In this document: piece by piece, positions 46,840-56,346 of the stretch
How the letters are laid out: each line of letters starts with the position of its first letter
Position numbering within the stretch: position 1 is the first letter of the stretch
Program-made: the position numbers and the translations under genes
Notes under the pieces: model-generated
The model's database searches: none
The model's input: only the letters and a program-made list of their open reading frames with translations
Told to the model about the DNA's origin: nothing
Assembly (NCBI RefSeq): GCF_000143415.4
Contig: NW_003314271.1
Coordinates: 1,198,204 to 1,254,549 of the forward strand
Source of the DNA: Selaginella moellendorffii
Lineage: Eukaryota; Streptophyta; Lycopodiopsida; Selaginellales; Selaginellaceae
DNA: 56,346 bases
Reading direction: 5' to 3'

Positions 46840-47652
46840 CTAATCTACTAGTGTTGCTTTGGTTTGTAGCTTGATAATGCCTTGTAGAGGATCATGGTTC
46901 GAAAAGGTGGTGAACACAGGGCACATTTTAAATCCCCCTCCATTCAATCTCAATCTGGTGAAGGCATAGATCCTATCGAGGCATACTTGACACTCCATCA
47001 ATTGTCTTCTTATGAATGGATGGGAGTGAGCAATGAAGCCTTCTATGTGCTGGAGGTCCAAGATGCCTAAGTCATCCATGAGAGTTGTCCACCTCTTCCT
47101 CTCTCTCCCTTGAATGGTTTTCAGTGAGCCTCAACAATCACTTAAGTTCTCAAACATGTTGAAGTCTCCTATCACGAGCCACTCCACCACTCCTTGATTG
47201 CTCTATTGTATCTCTGCCCACATCTGTGCACATTCCCTTCATCTAGTGGGTGCATAGATATTGAAGATCCCAATGTGCCCGAGGTGCATGTGGATAACTA
47301 GCATTTATGCTTTCCTCAATACCTATGATCCCATACCTGTGTAGAACACTTGGTAGAAACGATGACTGCCACACCTCCTCCTTGGCATACCCTCACTTAT
47401 GTGGCTGGGTTCCTCCAAATTCTCCCTTGCATGCCCAAGTTGAAGTTTGGTGCTTCCTCCATCTTGTATTCTTGGATGCGTAGTATATCTATCCTTCCCT
47501 CCAAGCCAATCTCTCGGATGTGGGACTTAAGTTGTACTCTCTTGTTGAGTCAACTGTTGTCAAAACTTAGTCCCCAACAATTCCACGTTAGGATTGAGAG
47601 TGTAGTCATGGAGCAACATATTTCCAGGAGAACACAGTGTTGTAGGGCCTAG
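46840..47652 (-). pseudogene. LINE AP-endonuclease domain
   Basis: Starts WNCWGLSFDNS, then IQEYKM (the catalytic Glu position), GGGVAVIVS, EWLVIGDFNM (~47160-47195) and ECQVCLDRIYAF ending in FSNHDPL (46840-47079), where the family has SDHxP. In-frame stops TGA 47550 and TAA 47397 interrupt it. The order and spacing match the endonuclease of plant L1 ORF2. Confidence 0.75.
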
Positions 47653-50165
47653 CCCTCCATTTTGTGGAGATGGTCCACACTACAATAAGCTTCCCCTTAT
47701 ACTTGGTCCAGGAAAAGCTGCACACCACATATTCTATGAAACCTGTCTACTTTATGATGGCATGTTCCATGTGCATCTAGTAGTCTCCAAATGTGATGAC
47801 CTTCGAGAACATTGTGTGTCCCCAATACGTCAACCAGTTGCTGGCCTTTGTGGTTGTCAGCTCTCTCTTGGGCAAGATCCATTTGACTGCCATGTTCACT
47901 ATCTAAGGAAGAATTGGCTGAAAACCTTCATTGTCCTTTTCAAAAATTGTGATCTTGAACATTCTGGGCTGTTCCTCAGGCCAAGAGAAGGGTGACCCAC
48001 TTGGAAATTGGATATGTGGTGTATGTTCTAAAGGATGCTGCTTCAGCTACTTCTCCATTGCCTCTGGGAGTTCAAAGGACCATCCTAGAGCAAGCTTAGG
48101 CCGTTAGTGGTGCACACATTCTCACTGTGCCTAGGCTGTAGGCAAAACCACACCATGGTCTGAGTTCTCCACCTAGATTCAAATGTACTGTCTCAGTATT
48201 GCTACCTTTGCTGGAAGCTTTGTTGGGGACGAGACGAAAACCTTAAACCTGACAAGGCCCAGGATACCCTTGCATCCATAGTGTCCAGGCCAGAAGCAAT
48301 CTGCCCGATGCTTCCCTCAACTAGCTCTTTTATCACCTTCTTGATCCTTATCTCCATTAGGATGTCCCAAAGTGCCACGTTGAGTGGAACAATTATGCCT
48401 GATCATCAGCCATGAACCTTGGAATCCATGAATGGAAGGACATAGCCCAACTGTCATTGATGAGTCCATATAGCTCCTCTGCTCGAGCTTGAGCCTCTTC
48501 TGTCTCGAACACCACTATGTAGCACCTTCATCCATATGGGAGTAGGTTCTTGATGGAAATTTCCTGTTCGAGCATAATGTTCAGCTAATCAATGGCCATA
48601 CAACCGATCAGAAACTTCCCCTGAAGACCACAATCATTGCTCTATGGTGTAGTTTTTCTTCTTTGGTTGCCACCACCTGGTTAAGTAATTCGCGCAGCTT
48701 GACTGCCTTTGCCGTCACCTTGGTGTCTTGCACTATGCCAGCCCATTTCCTTGGCTCTTTTGTACAAGAATTTGGTTTTGAGGCTTCTGCCTACAAGACT
48801 TCATTTGCCACCTTTCCTTGTGTGGAGCAGCCTCCTCACTCTTGCTGAACTCCAAAGTCACCTTGATCTCTAGGGCCATCCAGACTGCAGCATGGAGTGG
48901 GCTAATCCTTAGCTACCACCTTTTCCCAACCACGTCCTGTTGAGGCTCTCCTTTGGGCAAGTTGCCTATAGCCTGTTTCTGGTCCTCCTCAGAAAGCATC
49001 AACTCCTCATATAGGAACTCCTCCACCTCTTTTGCCCACATGAGGGCCTCTTTTAACTTACTTTAATCCTTTAGTTTTTTTTGCACCACCTTGCGTTCTT
49101 TCTTTTTTTCCATCTTGTTCTTTTTTACCTCTTTATCCATCTCCAGTCCCATGCACTTTATCTCCTCCTCTTGTTCTTCTAGCAATAACACTAATGGCTT
49201 TTTCTTTTTCCCAGAATCGGCTCCTCCTTCAGTGTCTCCACCTTTCTGTTGTCCCCTGGGATCTCATTGCCTTGTTCACTCTCCCATTCCACTCCCTGTT
49301 CCTATGACTCGTGTACCTTCCATATGCTTGTCACTTCCTCTTGCATCTTGGTTTTCCAGGCATCTTGGCTATTCTTTCTCTTCCTCTCTTTCTGTGTTTC
49401 TAGTGCCACCATCGCAAGTTCAAGGGCTACCCTGAGGGCAAGGCCAAGGATCCAGTCTTCCCCCAAGGGATTTGTCTTCTAGTGCCATAGCTCCATAGTG
49501 AGAATGTCTTGGTGAAGCTGCACTTTATCCTGAGTGGCACCTCCAAGAAGGCTCGAGGATCCCATCCCAACGTTCCTTCTTTTGTCTGGTTTGGCATATA
49601 TTGCTGCACAACTAGGGGTTGGGGCTTGTTGTCATGCTGGTGGCTGAGTAAAGTCTTGTTCTTGAATCAAAGATCCTGCAAACTTCACCAAAGAGCTAGG
49701 CAGTGACGCTCTTGCTTTGTTTGTTAGATCTAAGAAGCACCTACAAGTGAACTTCTAACTGAGTGTTCTCCTTTTGGTCTAGCCCTAGCTATGACTTGTG
49801 GCCCTAGCAAGATAGCAGCTCAACTCTTCCGGACTTGTTCCTTTGTCTCTGCCCTATGGTTATTAGGAGTTTTTCTGTTCCTTTATAGATCTCACACTTA
49901 AGTGTTAGGCATATCCAAGCTCTTCTCTTCTCCCAACTCCTCCATTGATTTCAGTTCACCTGATTGCCACCTATCCTCCTCGTAACTTGCTCCCATTGAG
50001 TGTCAACTTGCTGGTAGAGTGCAACCGTGGCTGCCCTCATCAATGTTGCTGCTGCCCTGCTACTCTTCCTTATCCTCGCTCTTCATGCCTTTGTTCTTGC
50101 CTAGATTAGGGCATGTCTTGCCCTTAGTTTTTCCAAGAGCTGTCTCTCCCATGTTAAGAACCACA
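47653..50165 (-). pseudogene. LINE ORF1/ORF2 linker region, decayed
   Basis: Minus-strand reading gives fragments such as KGILGLVRFKVFVSSPTKLP near 48.2 kb in short alternating frames. It lies between the ORF1-like frame and the endonuclease and probably holds the rest of ORF1. Plus-strand frames here (49091-49435, 50323-50577) are Ser/Phe-rich shadows. Confidence 0.35.
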
Positions 50166-51032
50166 CTAAGTGGTGGAAAAACTCAGTTCTGGAGCTTTGC
50201 TTGTGGCCACCTCCTCGCACGGCCTGTCTCTATAGGCTAATTCTCTAGAGCCTAGGAATCCACTCACTTTCTGTGCTGCTCTGTTCAGTGCACATTCTTG
50301 CTGCTCGGGGGGGCCATGATGTGTGGTTGGTGAGGCAAGTAGTGACATCCCTGGCCCTAACCCTTGTTCCTTTGGAACCTCCAACTCTGCTGCTCTATCT
50401 GTGCTCCTATGCAGTCTTACTTTTGGTGTCTCATGCATCACCATTCCCATGGACCTAGCTACTTCCAGTATCTTGTCTTCTTCTTGTAAGTCCCCAAGCA
50501 GTCTTGAGTCGGTCTCAAGGATAGTGACTGGTGTTGGTGTCCCCTCCTCGATTGCCTTGTTGTCTCTATTTTCATAGCCTTCTTGTTCCAATTGGACAAA
50601 CTTTTCTAGATTGAACGTTGGGGAGTTGGTCAGGCTAGAGTCTATGTCCATAAGTTTTGCAAGGAGTTTACGAGTGTGCTGAGCCATGTCTATCAACTCT
50701 CTCGGTCCCTACATGACCTCTTCAAGGAGATCCCTGCCAACATGCTCCATGAGGTGATCACTTTCTGTGTGATGCGATTTTTGCCTCAAGCCTGCACAAT
50801 CACTGATTGTGTGCTCACTGCTTCCTGCCATACCACTTGAGCCTAGCTTCTCATTGTCCATCGAAGAACCCAGCAAAGCCCTCCTTCCAAAAATTGGGGT
50901 TTTGCTGTTGGCAGCTCTTCCCTTTAGCATCCCCCCTTGGGGCAATTGGATGCTAAGGCCATGGCCCCTAGTGCCTCTTCCAAGTGTGAATGGTTGTGGT
51001 TTGGGTGCTAGGTAGCATTCCATCCGAAACAT
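50166..51032 (-). pseudogene. LINE ORF1-like frame with in-frame TAG
   Basis: Two open segments (51032-50712 and 50696-50166) lie in one frame separated by TAG at 50709-50711, giving about 288 codons. They are hydrophilic, with basic and Gly-rich patches at the start and a helix-prone stretch (HTRKLLAKLMDID). No knuckle is seen here. Assignment as ORF1 rests on position upstream of the endonuclease. Confidence 0.5.
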
Positions 51033-51238
51033 AGTAGTGTAAAAGCAAAAATAGAGAGTTTTTGGAGCAATTCTTCCCTGATTCTTGTGGCGAATGGCCC
51101 CACTAATGGTAGCAAGTGCAGGGAAATTGAGTGCTCTCTCCTGTCCACTCTTCTCCCTCTGGCCATGCCTCTAATCACAGCAGTCATGGCACTGGGCATT
51201 ACGCTTCTCCACGCTTTAAATTGCCAATTGTTTTCTTA

Positions 51239-51262
51239 GGGGGTTTTCGCACCCACCATTAA
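51239..51262 (+). repeat. Harbinger left TIR
   Basis: 24 bp, exact inverse of 54961-54984; the first five bases are G. Preceded by the TTA duplication. Confidence 0.97.
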
Positions 51263-51664
51263 CTTTGTAAATTTAATGGTAATTCGTTCACACCATTACG
51301 TTATTATATTAAATTTGTAAACTTTAATTTAACTATTAAATTTAATGGCAACTTGTTCACACCAGAAATTAACATTAAAATAAGCTAATGTTTCCATTAG
51401 CATTTCTTATGCATTTTTCACTAAAATCCTAATGCTACACTTTTGTAGCATTAGGATTAAAATATTCACAAATATTCTATAGGGCTTTCACTTGCTTTCG
51501 TTTTGGCGTGGCGTGCGGTGTGCGGTGTTGTTGGCTACAAGTAGTGGCGATGCCCATGGAGCAGTGAGGCGTGGTGTTGGCAAGCGTACCATGGCGGAAA
51601 TGAGGTAAGAGATAAATCCTAAGCATTTCTAGCACATTTTGGAGCATTTTACTTCTAGCCAAGC

Positions 51665-53174
51665 ATGCTATGGATGACTGGAGCAGGTTTTCACGGTGTT
51701 GGTGTTGGAGGTCTTGGCTTAGGTTCTCACGGTGTTGGTGCTAGAAGTCTTGGCTTAGGTGCTGGTGGAACTCTTGGCCCAGATTTTCACTGTGTTGCTG
51801 CTGGAAGTTTTGGACCAAGTGCTGGTGGAAGTCTTGGTGCAGATTCTCATGGTGTTGCTGTTGGAGATCTTGGACTAGGTGCTGGTGGAACTCTTCTTCC
51901 TAGAGCAGGTGCAAGCTCTCACTGTCTTGCTGTTGGTGGAAGTGGAAGCAGTGGTAGTGGATCAGGTGTAGGAACTCTTGTTCCTGGTTTTGGAGCTACT
52001 GCAAGTTCTCATGGTGTTGCTATTAGTGTTCCTGGTGGAGGTATCATGAGTTTTGGTGGTCCAAGTGTTCATGATTGACAATCCAATTGGACTCACGATG
52101 AAGTGATGGTGCTGATTCAGGAGAAGAGGATTGAGCTCGAACAATACGAAGGCGCATCTAATAGAGAGTGTATGGTTTGTTCGAAAGAGAAGTGGGAGAG
52201 GATCTCGGCACGGCTTCAAGCTGAAGGCTATGATAGGGATCCTGAGAAGTGTAGGATAAAATGGACGAACTTGATGACTGTTTACAAAGCCGTCAAGCTC
52301 TATGATCATTCCACTGGCTGTGGCAATTACTTTGCGCTGACGACCAAGGAGCGAAGTGCTGCGAAGCTTGGAATTATTGAGAAAGAGGCTTTTGATGAGA
52401 TTGACGAGTTTCTCTCTGCAAAGCCAAATATCACTCTAGCAAAGCTTCGTGACAATAGCAATCGTCCTCCTACAAGATCTGGTGGTTCTGGCAGTGGTTC
52501 TCGTAGCAGCAACTTTGGCACAAGTATTGAAAACGAAGACAGAGGCACAGCAGAAGAAGTCCACAGTCCACTGCTGCAGCAGGAAAGCTTAGGTGACAAA
52601 GAAGCTGGATCGACTAGCCGGGCAAAGAAGAAGGCAAGAAGGAGTGATCTCCTTGCATTAGTTGATGTCCTCAAGGAAGGGAATGAAGCATCGCTCAAGA
52701 TGTTCACTGCTGCTGAAGAGACGAGATTGAAGCTGCATCAAGAGCAAATGGAGCTGGAGAAAGAGTCCATTCGCCTCGAGCAAGATCGATTAGCCATGGA
52801 GAAGGAGACAAACCTTGGCATAACCACAGCTTTAGCTGCAATAGCATCTGCGATCCAGCAAGGTAGGATAGAAGCATTCATGTTAGATTTAATTGGTATC
52901 TTCCTTTCTAACAATCCTTTTCTGGTTAATAGGTTTGCATTGTTAGTGAGTCATTGGGGAACAAAAAATAAAAACCTGAATAAAGATAGCTAGTAAGTAT
53001 AGTTTATGTTCTTTTCTTTCTCAAAATGCTATTATATTTTCAGGAAATGGATCCCCTTCACCTTGTGTTGCTGGTCTTGGTTATACGCCATTAGATATCA
53101 ATACAAAAAAGGGATCAAGAGTTCCAAGTAAGGCAGCAACAAATAAAGAAGAAGAGAAGACAAGTTATAGATAG
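51665..53174 (+). pseudogene. Harbinger ORF1: trihelix/SANT DNA-binding protein with one in-frame TGA
   Basis: The segment 51665-52075 encodes a Gly/Ser/His-rich repeat region (GLGAGGTL, SHGVA units). TGA at 52076-52078 interrupts it, and the same frame resumes with the trihelix domain: NWTHDEVMVLIQEKR, then WERISARL, then CRIKWTNLM. A basic KKKARR and a long Glu-rich coiled coil follow. A predicted intron (donor AG|GTAGGATA near 52863, acceptor ATTTTCAG|GAAATGG at 53043) leads to a short last exon ending near 53174. In PIF/Harbinger elements this protein works with the transposase in DNA binding and nuclear import. If the region before the TGA is not translated, the start could be ATG 52103, but that would drop the first domain Trp. 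Confidence 0.75.
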
Positions 53175-53211
53175 CTTAGTGGAAATGGATAGACAGGAGC
53201 AGAAATGACTG

Positions 53212-54414
53212 ATGCAACTGCGGTCTTTTCACTCTCATGTCGTGGCTGCTACATCAAGTTCTCAACAACCACAGCTAGAACGGATTTGGTGGGTGAAACC
53301 ACGATCAACAGTGTGGTTTGATAGGTTTGTGGATAGATACTACGATGACATGTGGTGGAAGGAGAACTTTGGAATGAAAAAGCAAACTTTCAACAACTTG
53401 GTTGATTGTTTGCATGACTCAATCGTGAAGCAGAACACACACTACCGCATGGCTATATTAGTTCGTGTTCGTGTTGCATGTGCCATCTACAAGTTCCGGC
53501 ATGGATCCAAGCTTCTTTCATTGTCCGAGAGGTTTGGGATTGGGAAGAGTACAGCATTTGAGGTTATCAAGGAGACATGTGCAGCAATTCTTGAAGTCTT
53601 TGCAAATGTGATCAAGTTTCCTACATCATCTTCAGATCTGAAAAAGGTTATAGATGGATTCCAAGGGATTACAAAACTACCAAATGTTGCAGGGTGCATA
53701 GATGGATCACAGATAGAAATAGAAAGACCGTGGGATGATCCTGAGGTCTACTTCAAGCACCATCGCTATAGCATCACATTACAAGCCATTGTGGATAGTA
53801 AGAAGAGGTTCTTGGATATTTGTTGTGGCTGGCCTGGAACAGTTCATGATGGACGTGTGTGGAAAAACAGTAGCTTTCGACAGCGAGTACTACTTGGAGA
53901 AGTCTTGCAACAGCCAGTGATGGAGTTTCCAGAGATCCCAGATGTTAGTTTGAAGCCATATCTACTTGGTGATAAAGGGTATCCTTGCAACATTGCGATT
54001 ATGACTCCATTCCGACGCTCGGCAAACTTGAGTATCTTGAAGCAATTCTTCAACAATGAACTCTCCGAGGCTCGGCAAATTGTCGAGTGTGCTTTTGGCC
54101 TTCTAAAAGGTTTGAATTGTTTCTTCAATGTTCTATTTCTTACTTAGTTTTTTTTTTCAGGCAAGTTTCAAATCCTAAGTAGCAAAATCAGGATGCAACC
54201 AAGCGATGTTGTCGATGTTATTTATGCATGTTGTTTGCTACATAACTACCTCATCGATAGTGGAGATGCAAATGTTGATGAAGAAATTGAGGAGTTAAAC
54301 TTGCACCAAGCCATTGATGAAGATGATAGAGACAATGCTGGAGGTGGCCACCAAAATGAAGCAGATGGAGAGGAGTTACAAGAAAAGCTTCTTCACTATT
54401 TATCAAGAGCTTAA
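53212..54414 (+). CDS. Harbinger DDE transposase (DDE_Tnp_4 type), two exons
   Basis: Exon 1 is 53212-54109 and exon 2 is 54161-54414, split by a 51-nt intron (donor CTAAAAG|GTTTGAA, acceptor TTTTTTCAG|GCAAG). Joining restores the family segment ECAFGLLKG followed by KFQILSSKIRM. A helix-turn-helix is at residues ~102-120 (SLSERFGIGKSTAFEVI). The catalytic triad is Asp164 (GCIDGSQ), Asp254 (LGDKGYP) and Glu292 (VECAFG), with HDGRVW at 212-217 also conserved. An in-frame TGA at 53206 just upstream supports the ATG at 53212. No stop or missing key residue is seen, so the enzyme may be intact at about 382 residues. It would cut and join element ends in the nucleus. Confidence 0.93.
54110..54160 (+). 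other. 51-nt intron in the transposase gene
   Basis: GT...AG with a T-rich tract before the acceptor. Removal preserves the frame exactly at a conserved motif. Confidence 0.85.
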
Positions 54415-54960
54415 GCTTGAAGAGAAATGGTAACTATTTGTTTTTTTAGTGTTACATGTGTAAGATCTCGTGAGAAGCTATGGCAGTAAAGCATGAATTG
54501 CAAGTGTCTCTACCAAGAATAATCCAACGGTTTTCTTAAATAGATTCATATGATATTGCTAGAGCAAGAGGGAAATTTCGAGCTAGCACTGGATATTTTG
54601 AGATGATTAAATTGAGCAGTAGCATTGCAACATTGGATCACCAGTAGCAACATCACATAACTGTGATGAAAGATCTTTGCTGGGAAATTTCAAGCTAGCA
54701 CTGGATATTTCAGGGCATAAATGGTTAAATCCAAAGAAGCACCACCTTTAAATGGCATGTTGTAAAAGGTAGCTGGTGTGAATATAGCATCATTAAATTA
54801 GCTAATTTAATGGGAGTGTGAACTGGTTAACATTGTCCAAAGTTTTTATCACCCAAAATGACTAATAACTACTAATGCTATTATTAACTAATATTGGTGT
54901 GAAAAGAATAACATTAAAATTTTAAATTAGGCTAAAATCCTCTGATGTAAAAGCCCTAAA

Positions 54961-54984
54961 TTAATGGTGGGTGCGAAAACCCCC
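54961..54984 (-). repeat. Harbinger right TIR
   Basis: 24 bp, exact inverse of 51239-51262; followed by TTA. Confidence 0.97.
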
Positions 54985-54987
54985 TTA

Positions 54988-55562
54988 CATCCTATGCTTT
55001 GAGATCTTTCCTTTTCCTTCTATTTTGTTTTTTATTTTATTTTCTCTACTGTTCTCCATCGTTTTTTCATGTTTTATCCAGTAACTTAAGTTTCTTCCAA
55101 GTTTAATTCATTAGACTATTTACTGATTTTTGTTTCACTATAAATAAATTTCATATCATTGAGTTCTAACACGGAGTATTTCGTGTTTTTATTACAAACT
55201 AAATGCTTAACTATTAGCTAAAGTTGTAGTTGATTAATTCAATTTGATATTTTTATTTTAGTTATAAAATTTAATTTTCTTTTCTTATAAAGTTATTAGA
55301 TAATTAAAAAACTACTAATAAAGTAAAAAGAAATAATAATTATTTTGCCATTTGTTTGAGCACTTATTTATTCTAGAAATATGACTTTGATGGTAATAAA
55401 AGTTTTTAGATGAATATGTTTTACCTTATATAATTTTTATTCTACAATTAATATGCATAAATTAAAAACTTTTATTTATTTTATCAATTTAAACCGCTAT
55501 TTCTTATATAGAGATTTTATTTTAAAAGCATCTAGCAAATAAAAATAGATAATATATAAAAA
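54988..55562. other. Very AT-rich DNA, no gene
   Basis: Composition shifts sharply to A/T right of the Harbinger element. No frame or tandem unit is visible. It contains runs of T and short A/T palindromes only. Confidence 0.6.
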
Positions 55563-56207
55563 TTAACTATTACATAAAATATGATTATGTGTTTTAGATT
55601 CCCATAAAACTTTATTTGGGAATTTTAATTTATAAATAACCAAATTACAGTCATTTTGAACTATAAAATATGTTGGTAGAAAGCACTCAAGCGTAGGATT
55701 GCAATGCTTATTTGATGACCATAATAATTTCTTATTATATTTTAAATCTAAATTTCCATTATTCTGTAATTTTAAAATACAGTTAAAAATAATTTTAGAA
55801 GAATATGATATTTCCCAAATTTTGTTATACTTTGAGTATAAAATAAGCACACAATTTACTTTTAAAATTAGTATATTATTGCCATTAGGTGAAACTAAAA
55901 AATTATCACTATGAATAATTTGATTAGAGTATAAAATACTAAATCGTAGTTGGCAATAAAATGAATTCTTAGCAACATCTATATTTTTTGAGTTTGTATA
56001 TAAAGAACTAGAATCATCTTTTTTTAAGATATATTTCAATATATATTTAGAACCTTCTTTTTCATATGAATCTGCACAATTCAAATTTATATTATCTACA
56101 TTGAAAGATAATATATTTCGAAAACTATTTATTATTTTTTTACCTATAATAGTTGCACCTGTATTTTCAACAGAACATTTATCTTTACATTGAATAATAA
56201 CTGACAT
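55563..56207 (-). CDS. Bulb-type (mannose-binding) lectin-like protein in an AT-rich island
   Basis: A 214-codon frame. Residues ~95-210 show B-lectin repeats: NQIIHSDNFLVSPNGNNILI, then CILKLQNNGNLDLKYNKKLLW, then YFIVQNDCNLVIYKLKFPNKVLW. The third keeps the QxDxNxVxY mannose-site pattern (Gln184, Asp186, Asn188, Val190, Tyr192). The first two are degenerate. Residues 1-90 are unassigned and contain several Cys. An in-frame TAG lies upstream, but in another phase at about 56323 an ATG begins MKLVILLLLF, a signal-peptide-like stretch that a single-base shift would join. Codons are extremely A/T-rich, unlike every other frame here. It could be a host gene in AT-rich DNA, a transferred gene or a pseudogene. 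Confidence 0.55.
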   Translation of the reverse strand: MSVIIQCKDKCSVENTGATIIGKKIINSFRNILSFNVDNINLNCADSYEKEGSKYILKYILKKDDSSSLYTNSKNIDVAKNSFYCQLRFSILYSNQIIHSDNFLVSPNGNNILILKVNCVLILYSKYNKIWEISYSSKIIFNCILKLQNNGNLDLKYNKKLLWSSNKHCNPTLECFLPTYFIVQNDCNLVIYKLKFPNKVLWESKTHNHILCNS

Positions 56208-56346
56208 AGTTCCACTTGAAGTAATAACTTCAGTTTCATCTGCATAAGTGGTTGAATATAATGTATTTATGCTTAATTTTATCTAATAACTTATAAAACA
56301 GCAGTAATAATATTACCAATTTCATGTGCATGTAAAGCATTTACTC
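56208..56346 (-). other. Possible out-of-frame signal-peptide segment upstream of the lectin-like frame
   Basis: On the minus strand ATG at 56331 or 56325 gives a hydrophobic run (KLVILLLLFYKLL), then continues into a stop. A one-base change in the A-run near 56280 would place it in frame with the lectin. The window ends here. Confidence 0.3.

Larger units (their letters stand above)
41560..51236 (-). mobile_element. L1-type LINE, minus strand, split by a solo LTR
   Basis: From right to left: an ORF1-like region (51032-48000), an AP-endonuclease domain (~47600-46840), an RT start (46600-46141), a 1717-bp solo LTR, then the rest of RT and a C-terminal part to ~41.6 kb. Subtracting the LTR leaves about 8 kb, a plausible full length. 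The Harbinger element sits three bases from its apparent 5' edge. The 3' poly(A) and target duplications were not identified. Confidence 0.8.
51239..54984 (+). mobile_element. PIF/Harbinger DNA transposon, near-complete, 3746 bp
   Basis: Perfect 24-bp terminal inverted repeats starting GGGGGTTTTCGCACCCACCA (51239-51262 and 54961-54984), flanked by TTA duplications (51236-51238 and 54985-54987), the 3-bp TWA target typical of the superfamily. It carries both expected genes in the same orientation: a trihelix/SANT protein and a DDE transposase. Subterminal AT-rich regions share GTGTGAA/TTCACAC and AATTTAATGG words in opposite orientations. One in-frame TGA in the first gene is the only clear defect. 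Confidence 0.95.

Overview
This is nuclear DNA of a green plant. The support is a CCCTAAA-type telomere motif at 13558-13583, LTR elements with initiator-Met tRNA primer sites, a plant-style L1 LINE and an autonomous PIF/Harbinger element. I see no ordinary single-copy host gene except possibly a lectin-like frame at the far right. The lineage cannot be settled from this window. Nearly everything is transposable element, nested and mostly broken by nonsense codons.

Layout. 1-6203: copies of one long-LTR family with GA-rich minisatellites (LTR-A, LTR-B, solo LTR-C). LTR-C carries a 658-bp TRIM and itself sits inside an older LTR. 6204-18675: a ~12.5-kb segment bounded by a 24-bp inverted repeat. 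It holds a divergent gene pair. Leftward is a multi-exon gene joining a ParB-like region to an FCP1/NIF-type HAD phosphatase domain. Rightward is a DDE-like transposase of the 'VGHTHE..D' kind. About twenty copies of a ~24-bp palindrome are scattered through the segment, several filling tiny introns. 18676-24600: a Ty3/gypsy gag-pro-RT-RNaseH remnant on the minus strand. 24928-25579: a plus-strand gypsy RNaseH-end/integrase fragment. 25580-28063: no gene seen. 28064-35384: a complete LTR element with GGTAC target duplications but no gag-pol. 35385-36170: an antisense fragment of a related LTR. 36171-41560: decayed repeat DNA with a gag/protease relic. 41560-51236: a minus-strand L1 LINE split by a solo LTR at 44424-46140 (duplication ATTTT). 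51239-54984: a PIF/Harbinger element with perfect 24-bp terminal inverted repeats, TTA duplications, a trihelix/SANT ORF and a DDE transposase. 54988-56346: very AT-rich DNA with a bulb-type lectin-like frame.

The most unusual part is the 6204-18675 element. Reading its leftward gene across predicted junctions keeps one frame through several 46-91-nt introns. Three short introns and one longer one are built around the palindrome. Another intron (10289-10377) consists almost entirely of an 86-bp copy, one mismatch, of an exon of the same gene. Together these look like recent intron gain inside a transposable element.
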